Origin: Robinsoniella peoriensis
GTDB taxonomy: Bacteria > Bacillota > Clostridia > Lachnospirales > Lachnospiraceae
DNA: 64,000 nucleotides
NCBI RefSeq assembly: GCF_042680125.1
Contig: NZ_JBHTNY010000001.1
Direction: 5' to 3' (one strand)
Shown here: piece by piece, positions 8,703-17,812 of the stretch
How the letters are laid out: the number at the start of each line of letters is the position of its first letter
How positions within the stretch are numbered: the stretch's first letter is position 1
Notes under the pieces: generated by a model
Told to the model about the DNA's origin: nothing
Database searches by the model: none
What the model saw: the letters and a program-made list of their open reading frames with translations, nothing else
Position numbers and translations under genes: made by a program

Positions 8703-9611
8703 ATGAGGACACACAAAAGTACCAAAGGAAAAAGAAAAAGCAAGGAAATGCTGGCAGGATATCTAATGATATTACCGTTAATGGCAGGCGTGGCTGTTTT
8801 CTTTATCGGAGCATTTTTTCAAAATATTTATTATAGCTTTACAAACAAATCCAGTTTTGGCATCCCTAAATTTGTTGGATTTCAGAATTACATTCAGTTG
8901 TTTCAGGATGCGGATTTTTACAGAGCGTTGGTCAATACACTTCTATATGTGGTAATATGCGTACCTCTGGTTGTTGTTTTAGCGGTATTACTGGCAGTGC
9001 TGTTAAATACAAAAGTGAAAGGAATTGGTTTTTACAGAGTTTGCCTTTTTTTGCCTGCAGTTACCTTGCCTGCAGCTATCGGGCTGCTGTGGAAATGGCT
9101 GCTGAATTATAAGTTTGGTCTGGTCAATGAAATACTGGGAACTCTGGGAAAAGGGCCAGTTGCATGGCTTTCGGATTCAAAAATCGTGCTGGTTTCTATT
9201 TCTTTGGTATTTATATGGGCAAGCGTTGCTTATCAGGTGATTATTCTGCTTGCCGGACTCCAGGGGATACCCGTCTGTTATCATGAAGCAGCGCGTATTG
9301 ATGGGGCAAATGGAATAAAAAGATTCTTTAAAATTACGCTCCCGCTTCTTTCACCATCTATTTTCTTTGTCTGTGTTACCACGATGATTAATGTATTTCA
9401 GATTTTTGATTTCATTTATTTAATGATACCCCAGGGAAGCAGTGGAACAGAAGCGTCCCGGTCTCTGGTGACCTACTTCTTTGAACAGTCATTTGTGAAA
9501 TTTCATAAAGGATATGGTGCAGCAATTAGTCTGATGTTGTTCCTGCTGATTCTGATTATTACGGCAGTACAGTTGGTCTGCCAGAAGAAAATGGTATTTT
9601 ACGATGATTGA
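8703..9611 (+). CDS. Sugar ABC transporter permease (MalF/UgpA-like)
   Basis: A 302-residue integral membrane protein with six predicted helices; the first is at about 18-40. The EAA loop that contacts the ATPase is visible as YHEAARIDGANGIKRFFKITLP. It forms the translocation pore with the second permease encoded at 9737. A GGGGGA ribosome site precedes the ATG. The cognate ATPase is not encoded here, as is common in Firmicutes, where one MsmK-type subunit serves several importers. Substrate follows that of the binding protein and is unknown. Confidence 0.93.
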   Translation: MRTHKSTKGKRKSKEMLAGYLMILPLMAGVAVFFIGAFFQNIYYSFTNKSSFGIPKFVGFQNYIQLFQDADFYRALVNTLLYVVICVPLVVVLAVLLAVLLNTKVKGIGFYRVCLFLPAVTLPAAIGLLWKWLLNYKFGLVNEILGTLGKGPVAWLSDSKIVLVSISLVFIWASVAYQVIILLAGLQGIPVCYHEAARIDGANGIKRFFKITLPLLSPSIFFVCVTTMINVFQIFDFIYLMIPQGSSGTEASRSLVTYFFEQSFVKFHKGYGAAISLMLFLLILIITAVQLVCQKKMVFYDD

Positions 9612-9736
9612 CAGTTTTAGGCCTGCTTGGAATTTCATCCATCTGCACGATACACTGCATTATATGTACTTTTGACAGGAAGGATGAAATAAAGAATGAT
9701 GGTTTGCAAAAACTATATGGAAAGGGGTAATACGGC
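9612..9736 (+). other. 125-bp gap inside the operon with a dyad and a possible weak promoter
   Basis: ATTTCATCC (9632-9640) and GGATGAAAT (9682-9690) form a 9-bp inverted repeat. TTGACA (9672-9677) lies 17 bp from AATGAT (9695-9700), a 4/6 -10. No reading frame here looks coding. Confidence 0.35.
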
Positions 9737-10552
9737 ATGAAAAGTAGAAAATGGCCGTTACATCTGCTTCTGGTTCTGTGTGTGGTAATCACAGTAGGAC
9801 CATTTCTGTGGATGATATTGACATCGTTTAAGACATATGAAGAGAGTATTCAGATTCCGCCGACTATCTTTCCCCAGGTGCTCACCTTGGAGAGTTACAA
9901 AGAGGTAGTACATAAGTTTCCATTTTTAGATTTTTACCGTAATACCTTTGTAGTACTGTTTTTTACAATTACAATTGAATTGGTGATTTGTTCTATGGCG
10001 GCATATGCTTTTGCAAGGCTGGAATTTCCTGGGCGGGATGTTATTTTCATTATTTTACTGGCGCTGCTCATGGTACCAGGACAGATCTTTTTAGTTCCCA
10101 ATTATGATATTATGGTGAAGCTGGGGCTTGCGGATACCGTAACAGCCTTATGGATTCCAAAAGTTTTCAGTGCATTTGGAACCTTTATGCTGCGTGAATT
10201 TTTTAAGGGACTCCCAAGATCTTTGGATGAAGCTGCAAAATTGGATGGCTGCAGTTACTTTCAGATTTACTATAAGATTCTGCTTCCTTTGATTAAGCCG
10301 GCATTGTCTTCTCTGGCGATTCTGACTGCAATCTCGACTTTTAAAGATCTGATGTGGCCTCTGATTGTGAACAATGCTATGGAGAAAATGACACTTTCCG
10401 CAGGGCTTGCAATGCTGATCGGAGAACACACAACGTATTATCCGCAGGTCATGGCAGGGGGGATCATTGCAGTCTTACCTATGATTCTGATTTTCTTCTT
10501 ATTCCAGAAACAGTTTGTAGAAGGGATTGCAGCGACAGGTGTGAAACAATAG
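9737..10552 (+). CDS. Sugar ABC transporter permease (MalG/UgpE-like)
   Basis: A 271-residue membrane protein with six helices. The EAA motif reads SLDEAAKLDGCSYFQIYYKI, and the C-terminus ends with the common FQKQFVEGIAATGVKQ. It pairs with the permease encoded at 8703. An AAAGGGG site precedes the ATG. The 125-bp gap before it is unusually large for a permease pair. Confidence 0.93.
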   Translation: MKSRKWPLHLLLVLCVVITVGPFLWMILTSFKTYEESIQIPPTIFPQVLTLESYKEVVHKFPFLDFYRNTFVVLFFTITIELVICSMAAYAFARLEFPGRDVIFIILLALLMVPGQIFLVPNYDIMVKLGLADTVTALWIPKVFSAFGTFMLREFFKGLPRSLDEAAKLDGCSYFQIYYKILLPLIKPALSSLAILTAISTFKDLMWPLIVNNAMEKMTLSAGLAMLIGEHTTYYPQVMAGGIIAVLPMILIFFLFQKQFVEGIAATGVKQ

Positions 10553-10593
10553 AACAACCGGCAGTTTAAAATACTGTGAGGGAGGAGAAATAT

Positions 10594-11265
10594 ATGATTG
10601 ATATTCTGGCAGTCTGCGCCCACCCGGATGATTTGGAGGTGTGTGCAGGAGGAATCTTTGCAAAAGCAAAAAAAGAAGGATGGACAACGGGGCTGGTGAT
10701 TATGACGAGGGGTGAGTCCGGAGGATATGCAGAACAGAGTACCCGGGAAGAGGAGGCAAAGCAGGCAGCATCAATTCTGGGATTAGATTATTTTGAAATG
10801 TTAAGCTTTCCAGATGCAGGACTGGAATTTAGGAGAGATGCAGTGGAAGCACTGATTCCTCATTTAAGGGCATGTTCTCCGCGTTATATCTTAACGCTTC
10901 ATGAGAACGATTACCATCCGGATCATGTGGCTGTTTCAAGAATTACCCGGGATGCATGTTTTACTGCAGGTCTTAAAAAATATTCCACAGATGGAACCGA
11001 TTGGCATTACGATGCAATTTTTTATTTCAGTGCAGACAGACGGACAAATAAAAGAAGACCGGATGTTTATGTGGATATTACAGACGTTATGAATGTGAAG
11101 GAAGATGCATGCAAAGCACACCACTCTCAAAATATACTGCCTTTTGCCCTGGAGATGGCTAGAGAATACGGAGCAAGTGCAAATTGTGCTTACGCGGAAG
11201 GCTTGTATCTGGAGCAGAGCATAACGCTGGACAGTATCACAGGATTACTCAGAAAAAAACAGTAG
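10594..11265 (+). CDS. PIG-L family N-deacetylase/amidase
   Basis: A 223-residue cytoplasmic zinc enzyme of the LmbE/PIG-L family, about the usual length. The zinc site is visible as AHPDD (residues 10-14) and HPDHVAV (His near residue 108). Family members deacetylate N-acetylglucosamine derivatives or, as Mca/Bca, cleave the cysteine amide of mycothiol or bacillithiol conjugates. The start is set at 10594 because GGAGGAG (10581-10587) is correctly placed for this ATG; an in-frame GTG at 10576 lies upstream of that site. Its place after an importer suggests it acts on the imported compound. Substrate unknown. Confidence 0.9.
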   Translation: MIDILAVCAHPDDLEVCAGGIFAKAKKEGWTTGLVIMTRGESGGYAEQSTREEEAKQAASILGLDYFEMLSFPDAGLEFRRDAVEALIPHLRACSPRYILTLHENDYHPDHVAVSRITRDACFTAGLKKYSTDGTDWHYDAIFYFSADRRTNKRRPDVYVDITDVMNVKEDACKAHHSQNILPFALEMAREYGASANCAYAEGLYLEQSITLDSITGLLRKKQ

Positions 11266-11341
11266 ATATTTTAGGAGAAGCGGATGAAACAGCAGCCTTT
11301 TGCATACTTACATCTGAATTTACGAAAGAAGGTTTTATTGA

Positions 11342-12619
11342 ATGAAAGAAATTGATCTTAGTACCTGTCTTCAGCTGTTAAAAGAGGAAATAGTTCCGGC
11401 ATTAGGGTGTACGGAACCGGGGGCGGTAGCTCTTGCAGCAGCCTGTGCAAATGAAGCATTGGGATGTAGCTTTGAACATATGGATATCCAGGTAAGCGGA
11501 AATATGCTGAAGAATGTAAAAAGTGTTTCGATTCCAAATACAGGAGGCTTAAAAGGAGTGGCGGCTGCCGCTCTTTGCGGCATAGCCGGAGGGTCTGCCA
11601 AAAATAAACTGGAGGTGTTGAGTACCCTGACGGAAGAAGTGGCAGAGAGGGTCCGCAGCATGTTGGCTCAAAAAGAACGCTATACGCTGACACTGTCTGA
11701 TACGATAGAGCCTCTGTATATCAAAGTGCGCCTGACCAGCGGCAGCGACTGGGCCGAGGCGGAAATACAAAAAAGCCATATTAATATTAACAGGGTTTTG
11801 CGTAATGGAAAGGATCTTACCAGGGAATTCAACCAAAGGGAATGTATGGGAGGCAGTAGAAAAACCACAGATGATGTAAAAATGCTGGATATCTATGAAT
11901 TTTCACAAGCGGTACCATTAGAAGAACTGATCCCCATACTGGAGCCACAGATCCGCTGTAATATGAAAATTGCAGAGGAGGGAATAAAGGAAAAATGTGG
12001 AGCAAGTGTAGGCAGGCATCTGCTAAATCTCTGCCATGGGAATCGATATGCCGTACTTGCGGGATATGCAGCGGCGGGAAGCGATGCCAGAATGAGTGGA
12101 TGCAGTCTGCCTGTGGTAGTGAATTCCGGCAGCGGGAATCAGGGGATTACGGTATCCGTTCCGGTTATAATCTATGCAAAAGAAATCGGATCCTCCGAGG
12201 ATGCTCTCTACCGGGCGCTGGCATTTGCCAATCTGGTCTCTATCCGTCTGAAATCTGGTATTGGTAAATTATCAGCCTATTGCGGGGCGGTCAGTGCAGG
12301 CTGTGCTGCGGCATGTGGAATTGCATATCTGGATTATGCGTCATTTTCGGTAATAGAAGATACCATTACCAATACCCTGGCTGCCGTTTCAGGGGTCATA
12401 TGTGATGGTGCGAAGCCTTCCTGTGCGGCAAAGATTGCAGCCGGTGTTCAGGCAGGTATGCTGGGATATGAAATGGCTAAAGATGGGTGCCGGTTCCGGG
12501 AGGGAGAAGGTATTGTAGGGAAAGACCTTGAGACTACGATTGCTTATGTAAGCCGTGTAGGAAGAGAGGGAATGCGGGATACCGACAAAAAAATACTTGA
12601 AATTATGATGACACAATAA
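11342..12619 (+). CDS. L-cysteine desulfidase-like / UPF0597 protein (serine dehydratase alpha family)
   Basis: A 425-residue protein of the UPF0597 family (E. coli CyuA/YhaM; Methanocaldococcus cysteine desulfidase). The N-terminal PALGCTEPGAVAL places the expected iron-sulfur cysteine at C23; further conserved cysteines lie in YCGAVSAGCAAACG and in VICDGAKPSCAAKI. Characterised members use an oxygen-labile [4Fe-4S] cluster to convert L-cysteine to sulfide, ammonia and pyruvate; serine is an alternative in related enzymes. Placed between a PIG-L amidase/deacetylase and a sugar kinase, it could process an amino-acid moiety released from an imported conjugate. That pathway idea is inference. 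Confidence 0.85.
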   Translation: MKEIDLSTCLQLLKEEIVPALGCTEPGAVALAAACANEALGCSFEHMDIQVSGNMLKNVKSVSIPNTGGLKGVAAAALCGIAGGSAKNKLEVLSTLTEEVAERVRSMLAQKERYTLTLSDTIEPLYIKVRLTSGSDWAEAEIQKSHININRVLRNGKDLTREFNQRECMGGSRKTTDDVKMLDIYEFSQAVPLEELIPILEPQIRCNMKIAEEGIKEKCGASVGRHLLNLCHGNRYAVLAGYAAAGSDARMSGCSLPVVVNSGSGNQGITVSVPVIIYAKEIGSSEDALYRALAFANLVSIRLKSGIGKLSAYCGAVSAGCAAACGIAYLDYASFSVIEDTITNTLAAVSGVICDGAKPSCAAKIAAGVQAGMLGYEMAKDGCRFREGEGIVGKDLETTIAYVSRVGREGMRDTDKKILEIMMTQ

Positions 12620-12685
12620 GAGAGGAGACACGATGAGACCGGCAGATAATATGCGGATAATCAGTACAAAACAGGGGGGATGGCT

Positions 12686-13612
12686 ATGCAGGAAGGTATA
12701 GCGGGATTTGGTATTGCGAATATAGACTTTATCTTTGGCAATTCTCCCAGAATGCCGCGGCTTGGAGAGGAGATTTACAGTGAAAGCTGTTCCAGGCAGC
12801 TGGGCGGAGGGCCTGTGGCTACGCTGATCCAGCTATCCAGGCTGGGTGTGCCGGTGGAGCTGGCAACCTATGTTGGAACAGGACCACTGAGCCAGTTTCT
12901 CGCCGAAGAACTTGAGAAAAACCAAGTCAAGTATGAAAACATGCTTCAGAGCAGGGAGGCTGATCCGGTTACGCTGAGTTGTATTGTCTCCTGCAAGGAA
13001 GACAGGGGCATTATCTCATATAAGCCCCAGGAGGAATCTTTTTCAGTAGATGATGAGGGATTGTATCAGTTTTACAGAAGGAAAAAAATTGCTTACGTTA
13101 CAATTGAGCAAAGACAGCTATGCCGTCGGTTGAAGACTGCCGGGTGTACGGTTGTTATGGATTCAGCCTGGAGTGATTCCCTCAGTCTGGAATGGTATGA
13201 TGAGATCTTCCCCTATGTTGATTATTTCATTCCAAATGAAAGCGAGGCGCTGAAAATTACAGGTACAAACCGGCCAGGGGATGCATTGAAAGAACTGTCC
13301 AAATTCCTGAAAACAGCAATCATAAAAACAGGTAATCTGGGTTGCCTTTTGATGATTAATGGAAAGGAGATTCGGATACCGGCGTCACCGGCAAAACATG
13401 TAGACTCTACCGGCGCCGGAGATGCATTTGCAGCCGGTTTTATGTATGGACTGTATCATAAATGCAATATTATGGAAAGCATTTGCTATGGTAATATTAC
13501 CGGGGGAAATGCTGTGACAAAGATTGGGTGCCTGGCGGCAGAAATGGATGAAGAAAAACTAAAAGCAGAATTTAGAAATATTTACGGAAAATTAAAAGAG
13601 ATGTCATTATAA
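12686..13612 (+). CDS. PfkB-family carbohydrate kinase
   Basis: A 308-residue ribokinase-fold enzyme. The N-terminal IDFIFGNSPRMPRLGEE and GGGPVATLIQLSRLG are the first PfkB signature; STGAGDAFAAGFMYGLYHK is the second, with the catalytic Asp of GAGD. It phosphorylates a sugar or sugar-like alcohol with ATP in the cytosol. The start at 12686 is preferred because a GGGGGG run (12674-12679) lies 6 nt upstream; the alternative ATG at 12680 touches that run. It is the last gene of the LacI-led operon. Substrate unknown. Confidence 0.9.
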   Translation: MQEGIAGFGIANIDFIFGNSPRMPRLGEEIYSESCSRQLGGGPVATLIQLSRLGVPVELATYVGTGPLSQFLAEELEKNQVKYENMLQSREADPVTLSCIVSCKEDRGIISYKPQEESFSVDDEGLYQFYRRKKIAYVTIEQRQLCRRLKTAGCTVVMDSAWSDSLSLEWYDEIFPYVDYFIPNESEALKITGTNRPGDALKELSKFLKTAIIKTGNLGCLLMINGKEIRIPASPAKHVDSTGAGDAFAAGFMYGLYHKCNIMESICYGNITGGNAVTKIGCLAAEMDEEKLKAEFRNIYGKLKEMSL

Positions 13613-13657
13613 AGAAACGGATGATGGAGGAGTTAGACTTCCGTCATCCGTTTCTTT
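13611..13657. terminator. Bidirectional terminator
   Basis: A perfect 14-bp stem (13611-13624 with 13644-13657), extended inward by wobble pairs, with A-run and T-run flanks. It ends the LacI operon on the plus strand and the small minus-strand gene at 13662. Confidence 0.88.
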
Positions 13658-13661
13658 ATAA

Positions 13662-13826
13662 TCAGCATGCCAATATATTCTGGGCATCCTTCACATAATT
13701 ATCAACATCTTCTCTTGTAATACAAGGGTTATGGTTCCAGCGGCTTGGATGGCTGATACCTAATGTCCTGCGCATTTTTCTGTAATATTCCTCTGTCTCT
13801 TTACTTTCAAAATTCAATTGTGTCAT
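13662..13826 (-). CDS. Small hypothetical protein, 54 residues
   Basis: A short soluble protein, MTQLNFESKETEEYYRKM at the start, with a basic centre (RRTLGISHPSRW) and an acidic C-terminal helix ending NILAC. The start at 13826 is chosen because AGGAGAAGG sits correctly before it; a longer frame to 13856 would place that site inside the gene. I recognise no domain. It has its own ribosome site and shares the terminator at 13611-13657 with the convergent operon, which supports real expression. Confidence 0.55.
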   Translation of the reverse strand: MTQLNFESKETEEYYRKMRRTLGISHPSRWNHNPCITREDVDNYVKDAQNILAC

Positions 13827-14000
13827 AGATTCCTTCTCCTTTCCTGATACATACAAATCCCCAATATTTATAGTATTTACGTTAGTTTAAATATAGCACT
13901 TCTATCGGAAAATACAAGAGTAAATTTTGCTGTATATTAATATTTAGGGGTAATTTTCTGATAAATCACAAGTGACATAGGAATGTTTTTGATTAATTTA

Positions 14001-14029
14001 TTGCACAAGTCAGAAGGGTGATATATAAT
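14001..14029 (+). promoter_or_regulatory. Sigma-A promoter of the GGDEF-EAL gene
   Basis: TTGCAC (14001-14006), exact 17-bp spacer, TATAAT (14024-14029). The start codon follows about 57 bp later. Confidence 0.85.
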
Positions 14030-14086
14030 AAATATAATATATATGGGGAATGAAAAGTCCGTGAAGGAACGGAAAGAGAGGAAGAG

Positions 14087-16306
14087 ATGGAGAAGAGGTT
14101 ACGGAATCGTCGAATTCTTGACATTGTATTGATTATTTTAGTAATCGCAGCAGCAGGTATTCTGTTTGCAAAACTCTTTTATAATAGTTCGCAGAAAAAG
14201 GTGTTAAGTAATTTGGCGGAAATCTCGAATCAGAGTGCCAAGGTTTTCCAGCGGGAAGCAGAAAAAGGGAAAGATATTATCAGCAATCTGGCAATTTTGC
14301 TGGGACAGCACGATACTTGTGATACAGATGAATTGATTCAGGAAATTAAAGCCGTAGATGAGTCTAACGATTTTAAGAGAATGGGTATTATTATGCCAGA
14401 TGGAACGGCTTATACTACAGACGGCGTACTTATGGATCTGGATGGCAGAGATTACTTTAAAAGGTCTATGGATGGAAGTGTTATTATGTCCGATACTTTG
14501 AAAGATGTGGAAGGCGGGGATAAGATAAATGTTTACAGCGCTCCGGTCAGTTTCCGGGATGGATTCCGTTGTGTTCTTTTTGCAACACTGGAGACAGATA
14601 ATTTTAAAAGCGCTCTGGCTGAAACGATCTATTCAGGAGACGGCTACAGTTATATCATCAGAGGAAACGGTGATTATATTGTAGGAGAAGGGGCAGGCCA
14701 TAAAGAAAAACAGTTTGCGAACATTTACAATTTTATGGAAGAACGGTCGGGAAAAAACATCACTGCCGTAAAAGAACTGAAGAGAGGGGTAAGCAAGGGG
14801 GAAAATGGATATGTAGTTTTCCAGGATGATATGCAATACTATATGTATTATCAGCCGCTGTCTGTCAACCAGTGGTTTTTGCTGACGGTGGTCCCTGGAA
14901 AAGTGATTAAACAGAGCATGGGTGAAATCTTAACCCTGGCATACTTGTTTATTTTTTTCTGTTCTTGCCTTATTATCATTTTGATACTTCAGATCAACCG
15001 GATCAGACAGGTCAGCAGAAAAGACCTTGAAAAGATTGCATTTACGGATGAAGCAACCGGGATGACTAACTTTAATAAATTTAAGGTAGAGGCAAAGCAG
15101 ATTCTGGAAGATAATAATGATCAGGAATATACAGTAGTGTGCTTTAATATTCATAAGTTTCAATACATAAATGATTTGTTTGGCTATGCGGAAGGGGACA
15201 GGGCACTTACCTATGTGGCAGGGGTTATCCAGGAAAACCTCAGAGATAAGGAGGCGTTTGCCAGAATGCTTGCCGATCATTTTGTGGCACTTCTGCAGCA
15301 AAAGGATAAAAAAGAGTTAAAGAGCCGCGTGGAAAATATTATCGCCCAGCTGCAAAGCAAAACGGATTTTGGTGGAAAGCATTATGAGATTAAGGCGACA
15401 GCAGGGATATACCAGATTGAACCTGGAGTTGATGAAATTGATACAATGGTCGACAGAGCGAAGATGGCACTGAATCGCCCGGAAGGAGATTTGCTTCAGG
15501 TATGTGGTTATTATGATGATAAAATGCGGGACCGGAAGATCCGCACGAAGGATATTGAAGATCATTTTGAAACAGCACTGGAAAAGGGCGAGTTTATTAT
15601 TTATTATCAACCGAAGTTTGATATTGAGAAGCAATGTTTTGAAGGAGCAGAGGCGCTGGTCAGATGGCATAGACCGGAAAAAGGGCTGATGCCTCCGGGG
15701 GAATTTATACCTGTTTTTGAGAATAATGGAACGATTGTCCAATTGGATCAATATATTTTTGAAGAGGTCTGCAGACAGATTATAAAGTGGATGAAAGAGG
15801 GATATCAGGTAACGCCGGTTTCTGTAAATGTTTCCAGACTGCACTTATACCGTCAGGATTTTGTTGACACGTATCTGGATATTATAAATAAATATAAAGT
15901 GCCGGTCCAACTGATTGAACTGGAACTGACGGAGACAGTATTACTGGATAACGAAGAAATTCTGGTTGGTATTCTTGAAAAATTCCATAAGAATGGAATC
16001 CGCATTCTGATGGATGACTTTGGTTCCGGATATTCGTCTTTAAATACCCTGAAGAATATTCCGATTGATTTGCTTAAGATGGATAAGACACTGATAGACG
16101 ATTATGAAAATAACACCAGGAGCAAAAAAATTATTACCAGTGTAATTGCATTGGCACGGGAACTGGGGATTAAAGTTGTGGCGGAAGGTGTGGAAACAAA
16201 AGAACAATACGAGTTTCTGGAGAGTATTTCATGTGATTATATTCAGGGATATTACTGTTCCAGACCAATTGCTCAGGCAGATTATGAAAAAATTTTAAAG
16301 CAGTAA
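14087..16306 (+). CDS. Membrane dCache-GGDEF(degenerate)-EAL phosphodiesterase
   Basis: A 739-residue membrane enzyme. TM1 spans about 11-30; a Cache-type extracellular sensor (about 40-275) contains the usual GIIMPDGTAYTTDG and LDGRDYFKRSM strings; TM2 spans about 283-303. The GGDEF domain (about 318-475) is degenerate: the active loop reads ARMLADHFVAL. The EAL domain (about 490-735) is complete: E522-A-L-V-R-W, VNVSRLHL, ELTET, D643-D644-F-G, KMDK, VVAEGVET, IQGYYCSRP. It should therefore break down c-di-GMP in response to an external small ligand. It is a single-gene unit with its own promoter and terminator. Confidence 0.93.
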   Translation: MEKRLRNRRILDIVLIILVIAAAGILFAKLFYNSSQKKVLSNLAEISNQSAKVFQREAEKGKDIISNLAILLGQHDTCDTDELIQEIKAVDESNDFKRMGIIMPDGTAYTTDGVLMDLDGRDYFKRSMDGSVIMSDTLKDVEGGDKINVYSAPVSFRDGFRCVLFATLETDNFKSALAETIYSGDGYSYIIRGNGDYIVGEGAGHKEKQFANIYNFMEERSGKNITAVKELKRGVSKGENGYVVFQDDMQYYMYYQPLSVNQWFLLTVVPGKVIKQSMGEILTLAYLFIFFCSCLIIILILQINRIRQVSRKDLEKIAFTDEATGMTNFNKFKVEAKQILEDNNDQEYTVVCFNIHKFQYINDLFGYAEGDRALTYVAGVIQENLRDKEAFARMLADHFVALLQQKDKKELKSRVENIIAQLQSKTDFGGKHYEIKATAGIYQIEPGVDEIDTMVDRAKMALNRPEGDLLQVCGYYDDKMRDRKIRTKDIEDHFETALEKGEFIIYYQPKFDIEKQCFEGAEALVRWHRPEKGLMPPGEFIPVFENNGTIVQLDQYIFEEVCRQIIKWMKEGYQVTPVSVNVSRLHLYRQDFVDTYLDIINKYKVPVQLIELELTETVLLDNEEILVGILEKFHKNGIRILMDDFGSGYSSLNTLKNIPIDLLKMDKTLIDDYENNTRSKKIITSVIALARELGIKVVAEGVETKEQYEFLESISCDYIQGYYCSRPIAQADYEKILKQ

Positions 16307-16379
16307 AAGCGTCTGGTGTTGGGATCCCAGGGTATAAGCCCTGAGATCATGTGAGTAAAAGAGGATAAGCATGTTAGAC

Positions 16380-16405
16380 AGGCACTTCTGATGGAGTGCC
16401 TTTTC
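16380..16405 (+). terminator. Terminator of the GGDEF-EAL gene
   Basis: AGGCACT (16380-16386) pairs with AGTGCCT (16395-16401), followed by TTTCT. A second small dyad (CAGGG/CCCTG) lies at about 16328-16343. Confidence 0.7.
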
Positions 16406-16414
16406 TAATAGGGA

Positions 16415-17299
16415 TCAGCGTTCGGAGAGAACTACACCTCCCACAATAAGCAGGGCGCCCAAAAATCCGGTAGGTGTGATGTGTTCTTTCAGAATGAAAA
16501 ATGCAGCAACCATGGTGATGAACGGATTTAAGTAAATATAATTGTTTGTTTTAATAATACCAATTTTTTTGATAGCTACGTTCCAGGTTAAATAGCAGAT
16601 TGCGCTTCCAAGTATTCCAAGAAACAGCAGGCAGATGACAATTTCTGTATTAATTGCTGCAGGGGGAAGGAGGCGCTTTTCTGATACTACCATCATAATA
16701 TAGGAACAGGCAAATCCATAAAAAATAACTTTACGTGTCAGGGCGAAGTTATCGTATTTATTAATATATTTTTTCAAAAGAATGGAATAAACAGCCCAGC
16801 AAAGGGCTGCCAGAATTGCCATACCGTCACCCAGTGGATTTAATTTCAGGACTACGGCTCCGTTAAAAACGACCATAACTACACCGATGATAGCGATTAA
16901 AAAACCAAATATAATATTTTTCTTCAGCTTTTCATCTTTGGTAAAAAAGTGAGCGAGAATCGCTGTAAAAATCGGGGCAAAGGCAACTAAAATACTGACA
17001 TTGGAAGCCTGAGTAAAAGATAGTGCAGTATTTTCAAAAAAGTAGTATATCGTTACACCTGACATGGAGAGCAGGAAGATTCCTACCTCATCCCTCCAGT
17101 TGTGTTTCAGTGTAAATTGCCGGTTCAGAATGCATATCAGCAGAAGTCCGATATAAGAAATAAAAAAGCGGAGTACCATAATCTGTGTAGCGCTGAAATA
17201 ATCTAACAGAATTTTAGTTGCAATAAAAGTAGTGCCCCATACAATGATGGTAAGCAGTGCCAGAATATGTCCGGCGGTTTTGCGGTCTGGATTAGTCAT
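16415..17299 (-). CDS. EamA/DMT-superfamily transporter
   Basis: A 294-residue membrane protein with about ten helices in two EamA repeats (about 12-145 and 155-290). The first has VWGTTFIATKILLDYFSATQ and the second ALCWAVYSILLKKYINK, both family signatures. Such carriers export metabolites, often amino acids or drugs; substrate is not predictable. AAGGAGC precedes the ATG. It faces the GGDEF-EAL gene convergently and is unlikely to be functionally tied to proS on the other side. Confidence 0.9.
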   Translation of the reverse strand: MTNPDRKTAGHILALLTIIVWGTTFIATKILLDYFSATQIMVLRFFISYIGLLLICILNRQFTLKHNWRDEVGIFLLSMSGVTIYYFFENTALSFTQASNVSILVAFAPIFTAILAHFFTKDEKLKKNIIFGFLIAIIGVVMVVFNGAVVLKLNPLGDGMAILAALCWAVYSILLKKYINKYDNFALTRKVIFYGFACSYIMMVVSEKRLLPPAAINTEIVICLLFLGILGSAICYLTWNVAIKKIGIIKTNNYIYLNPFITMVAAFFILKEHITPTGFLGALLIVGGVVLSER

Positions 17300-17378
17300 G
17301 AAATTTAGCTCCTTCGTTTATCTTATGTAATATAGAAATAGTCTATCGATAAAAGAAAGGGATGTCAAGAGGAGGAAG

Positions 17379-17410
17379 GGAGATTGGAAAGGAGATTGGA
17401 AAGGAGATTG
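17379..17410 (+). repeat. Short 12-bp tandem repeat
   Basis: GGAGATTGGAAA occurs twice in full and once in part (17379-17410), just before the proS promoter. Confidence 0.7.
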
Positions 17411-17423
17411 CGGAAATCCCTGC

Positions 17424-17452
17424 TTGACAAATGAATTTATTTATTTTAGAAT
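17424..17452 (+). promoter_or_regulatory. Sigma-A promoter of the T-box/proS operon
   Basis: TTGACA (17424-17429), 17-bp spacer, TAGAAT (17447-17452). Transcription should start near 17459, just before T-box stem I. Confidence 0.9.
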
Positions 17453-17458
17453 GACCAT

Positions 17459-17722
17459 ATTGAGATATGAGAATACAGCGTTGAAGAGGATTAGTACATT
17501 TTGGAAGCTTTTCAGAGAGAGAATCATTTGGTGTGAGATTCTCAAGTGGAGAAGATGGAACCTGCCTTGGAGCTTTGCATGAAAATGCAACGTTGTTCCC
17601 GGCGTTAACGGGAATATGAGAGAATGGCCAAAGTTTGGGCTGTTAATTAGGGTGGTACCGCCGAAGTGTTTAAACTATCGGTCCCTTATGTGTCAGGCAT
17701 AGGAGGATCCGGTAGTTTTTTT
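17459..17722 (+). ncRNA. T-box leader, tRNA-Pro responsive
   Basis: A T-box riboswitch in the proS leader. Stem I shows the AGTA bulge and the AGAGAG...GGTGTGAGATTCTC distal elements. The specifier loop reads GAA-CCT-GCCTTGGAGC, giving a CCU proline codon at 17561-17563. The T-box sequence AGGGTGGTACCGC is at 17649-17661; its TGGT would pair with an ACCA tRNA end, as expected for tRNA-Pro. A terminator (17672-17685 with 17705-17718, then T-run) competes with the antiterminator. Uncharged tRNA-Pro should raise expression of proS and proX. Confidence 0.93.
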
Positions 17723-17812
17723 GTGCTTTTTTGAAGTTTATAAAGGTAGAAAAATAAGAAAAGCGGATCATCCCATAGAGCAGATTTAAAAATGAAAAGG
17801 AGAGTCAGAACA

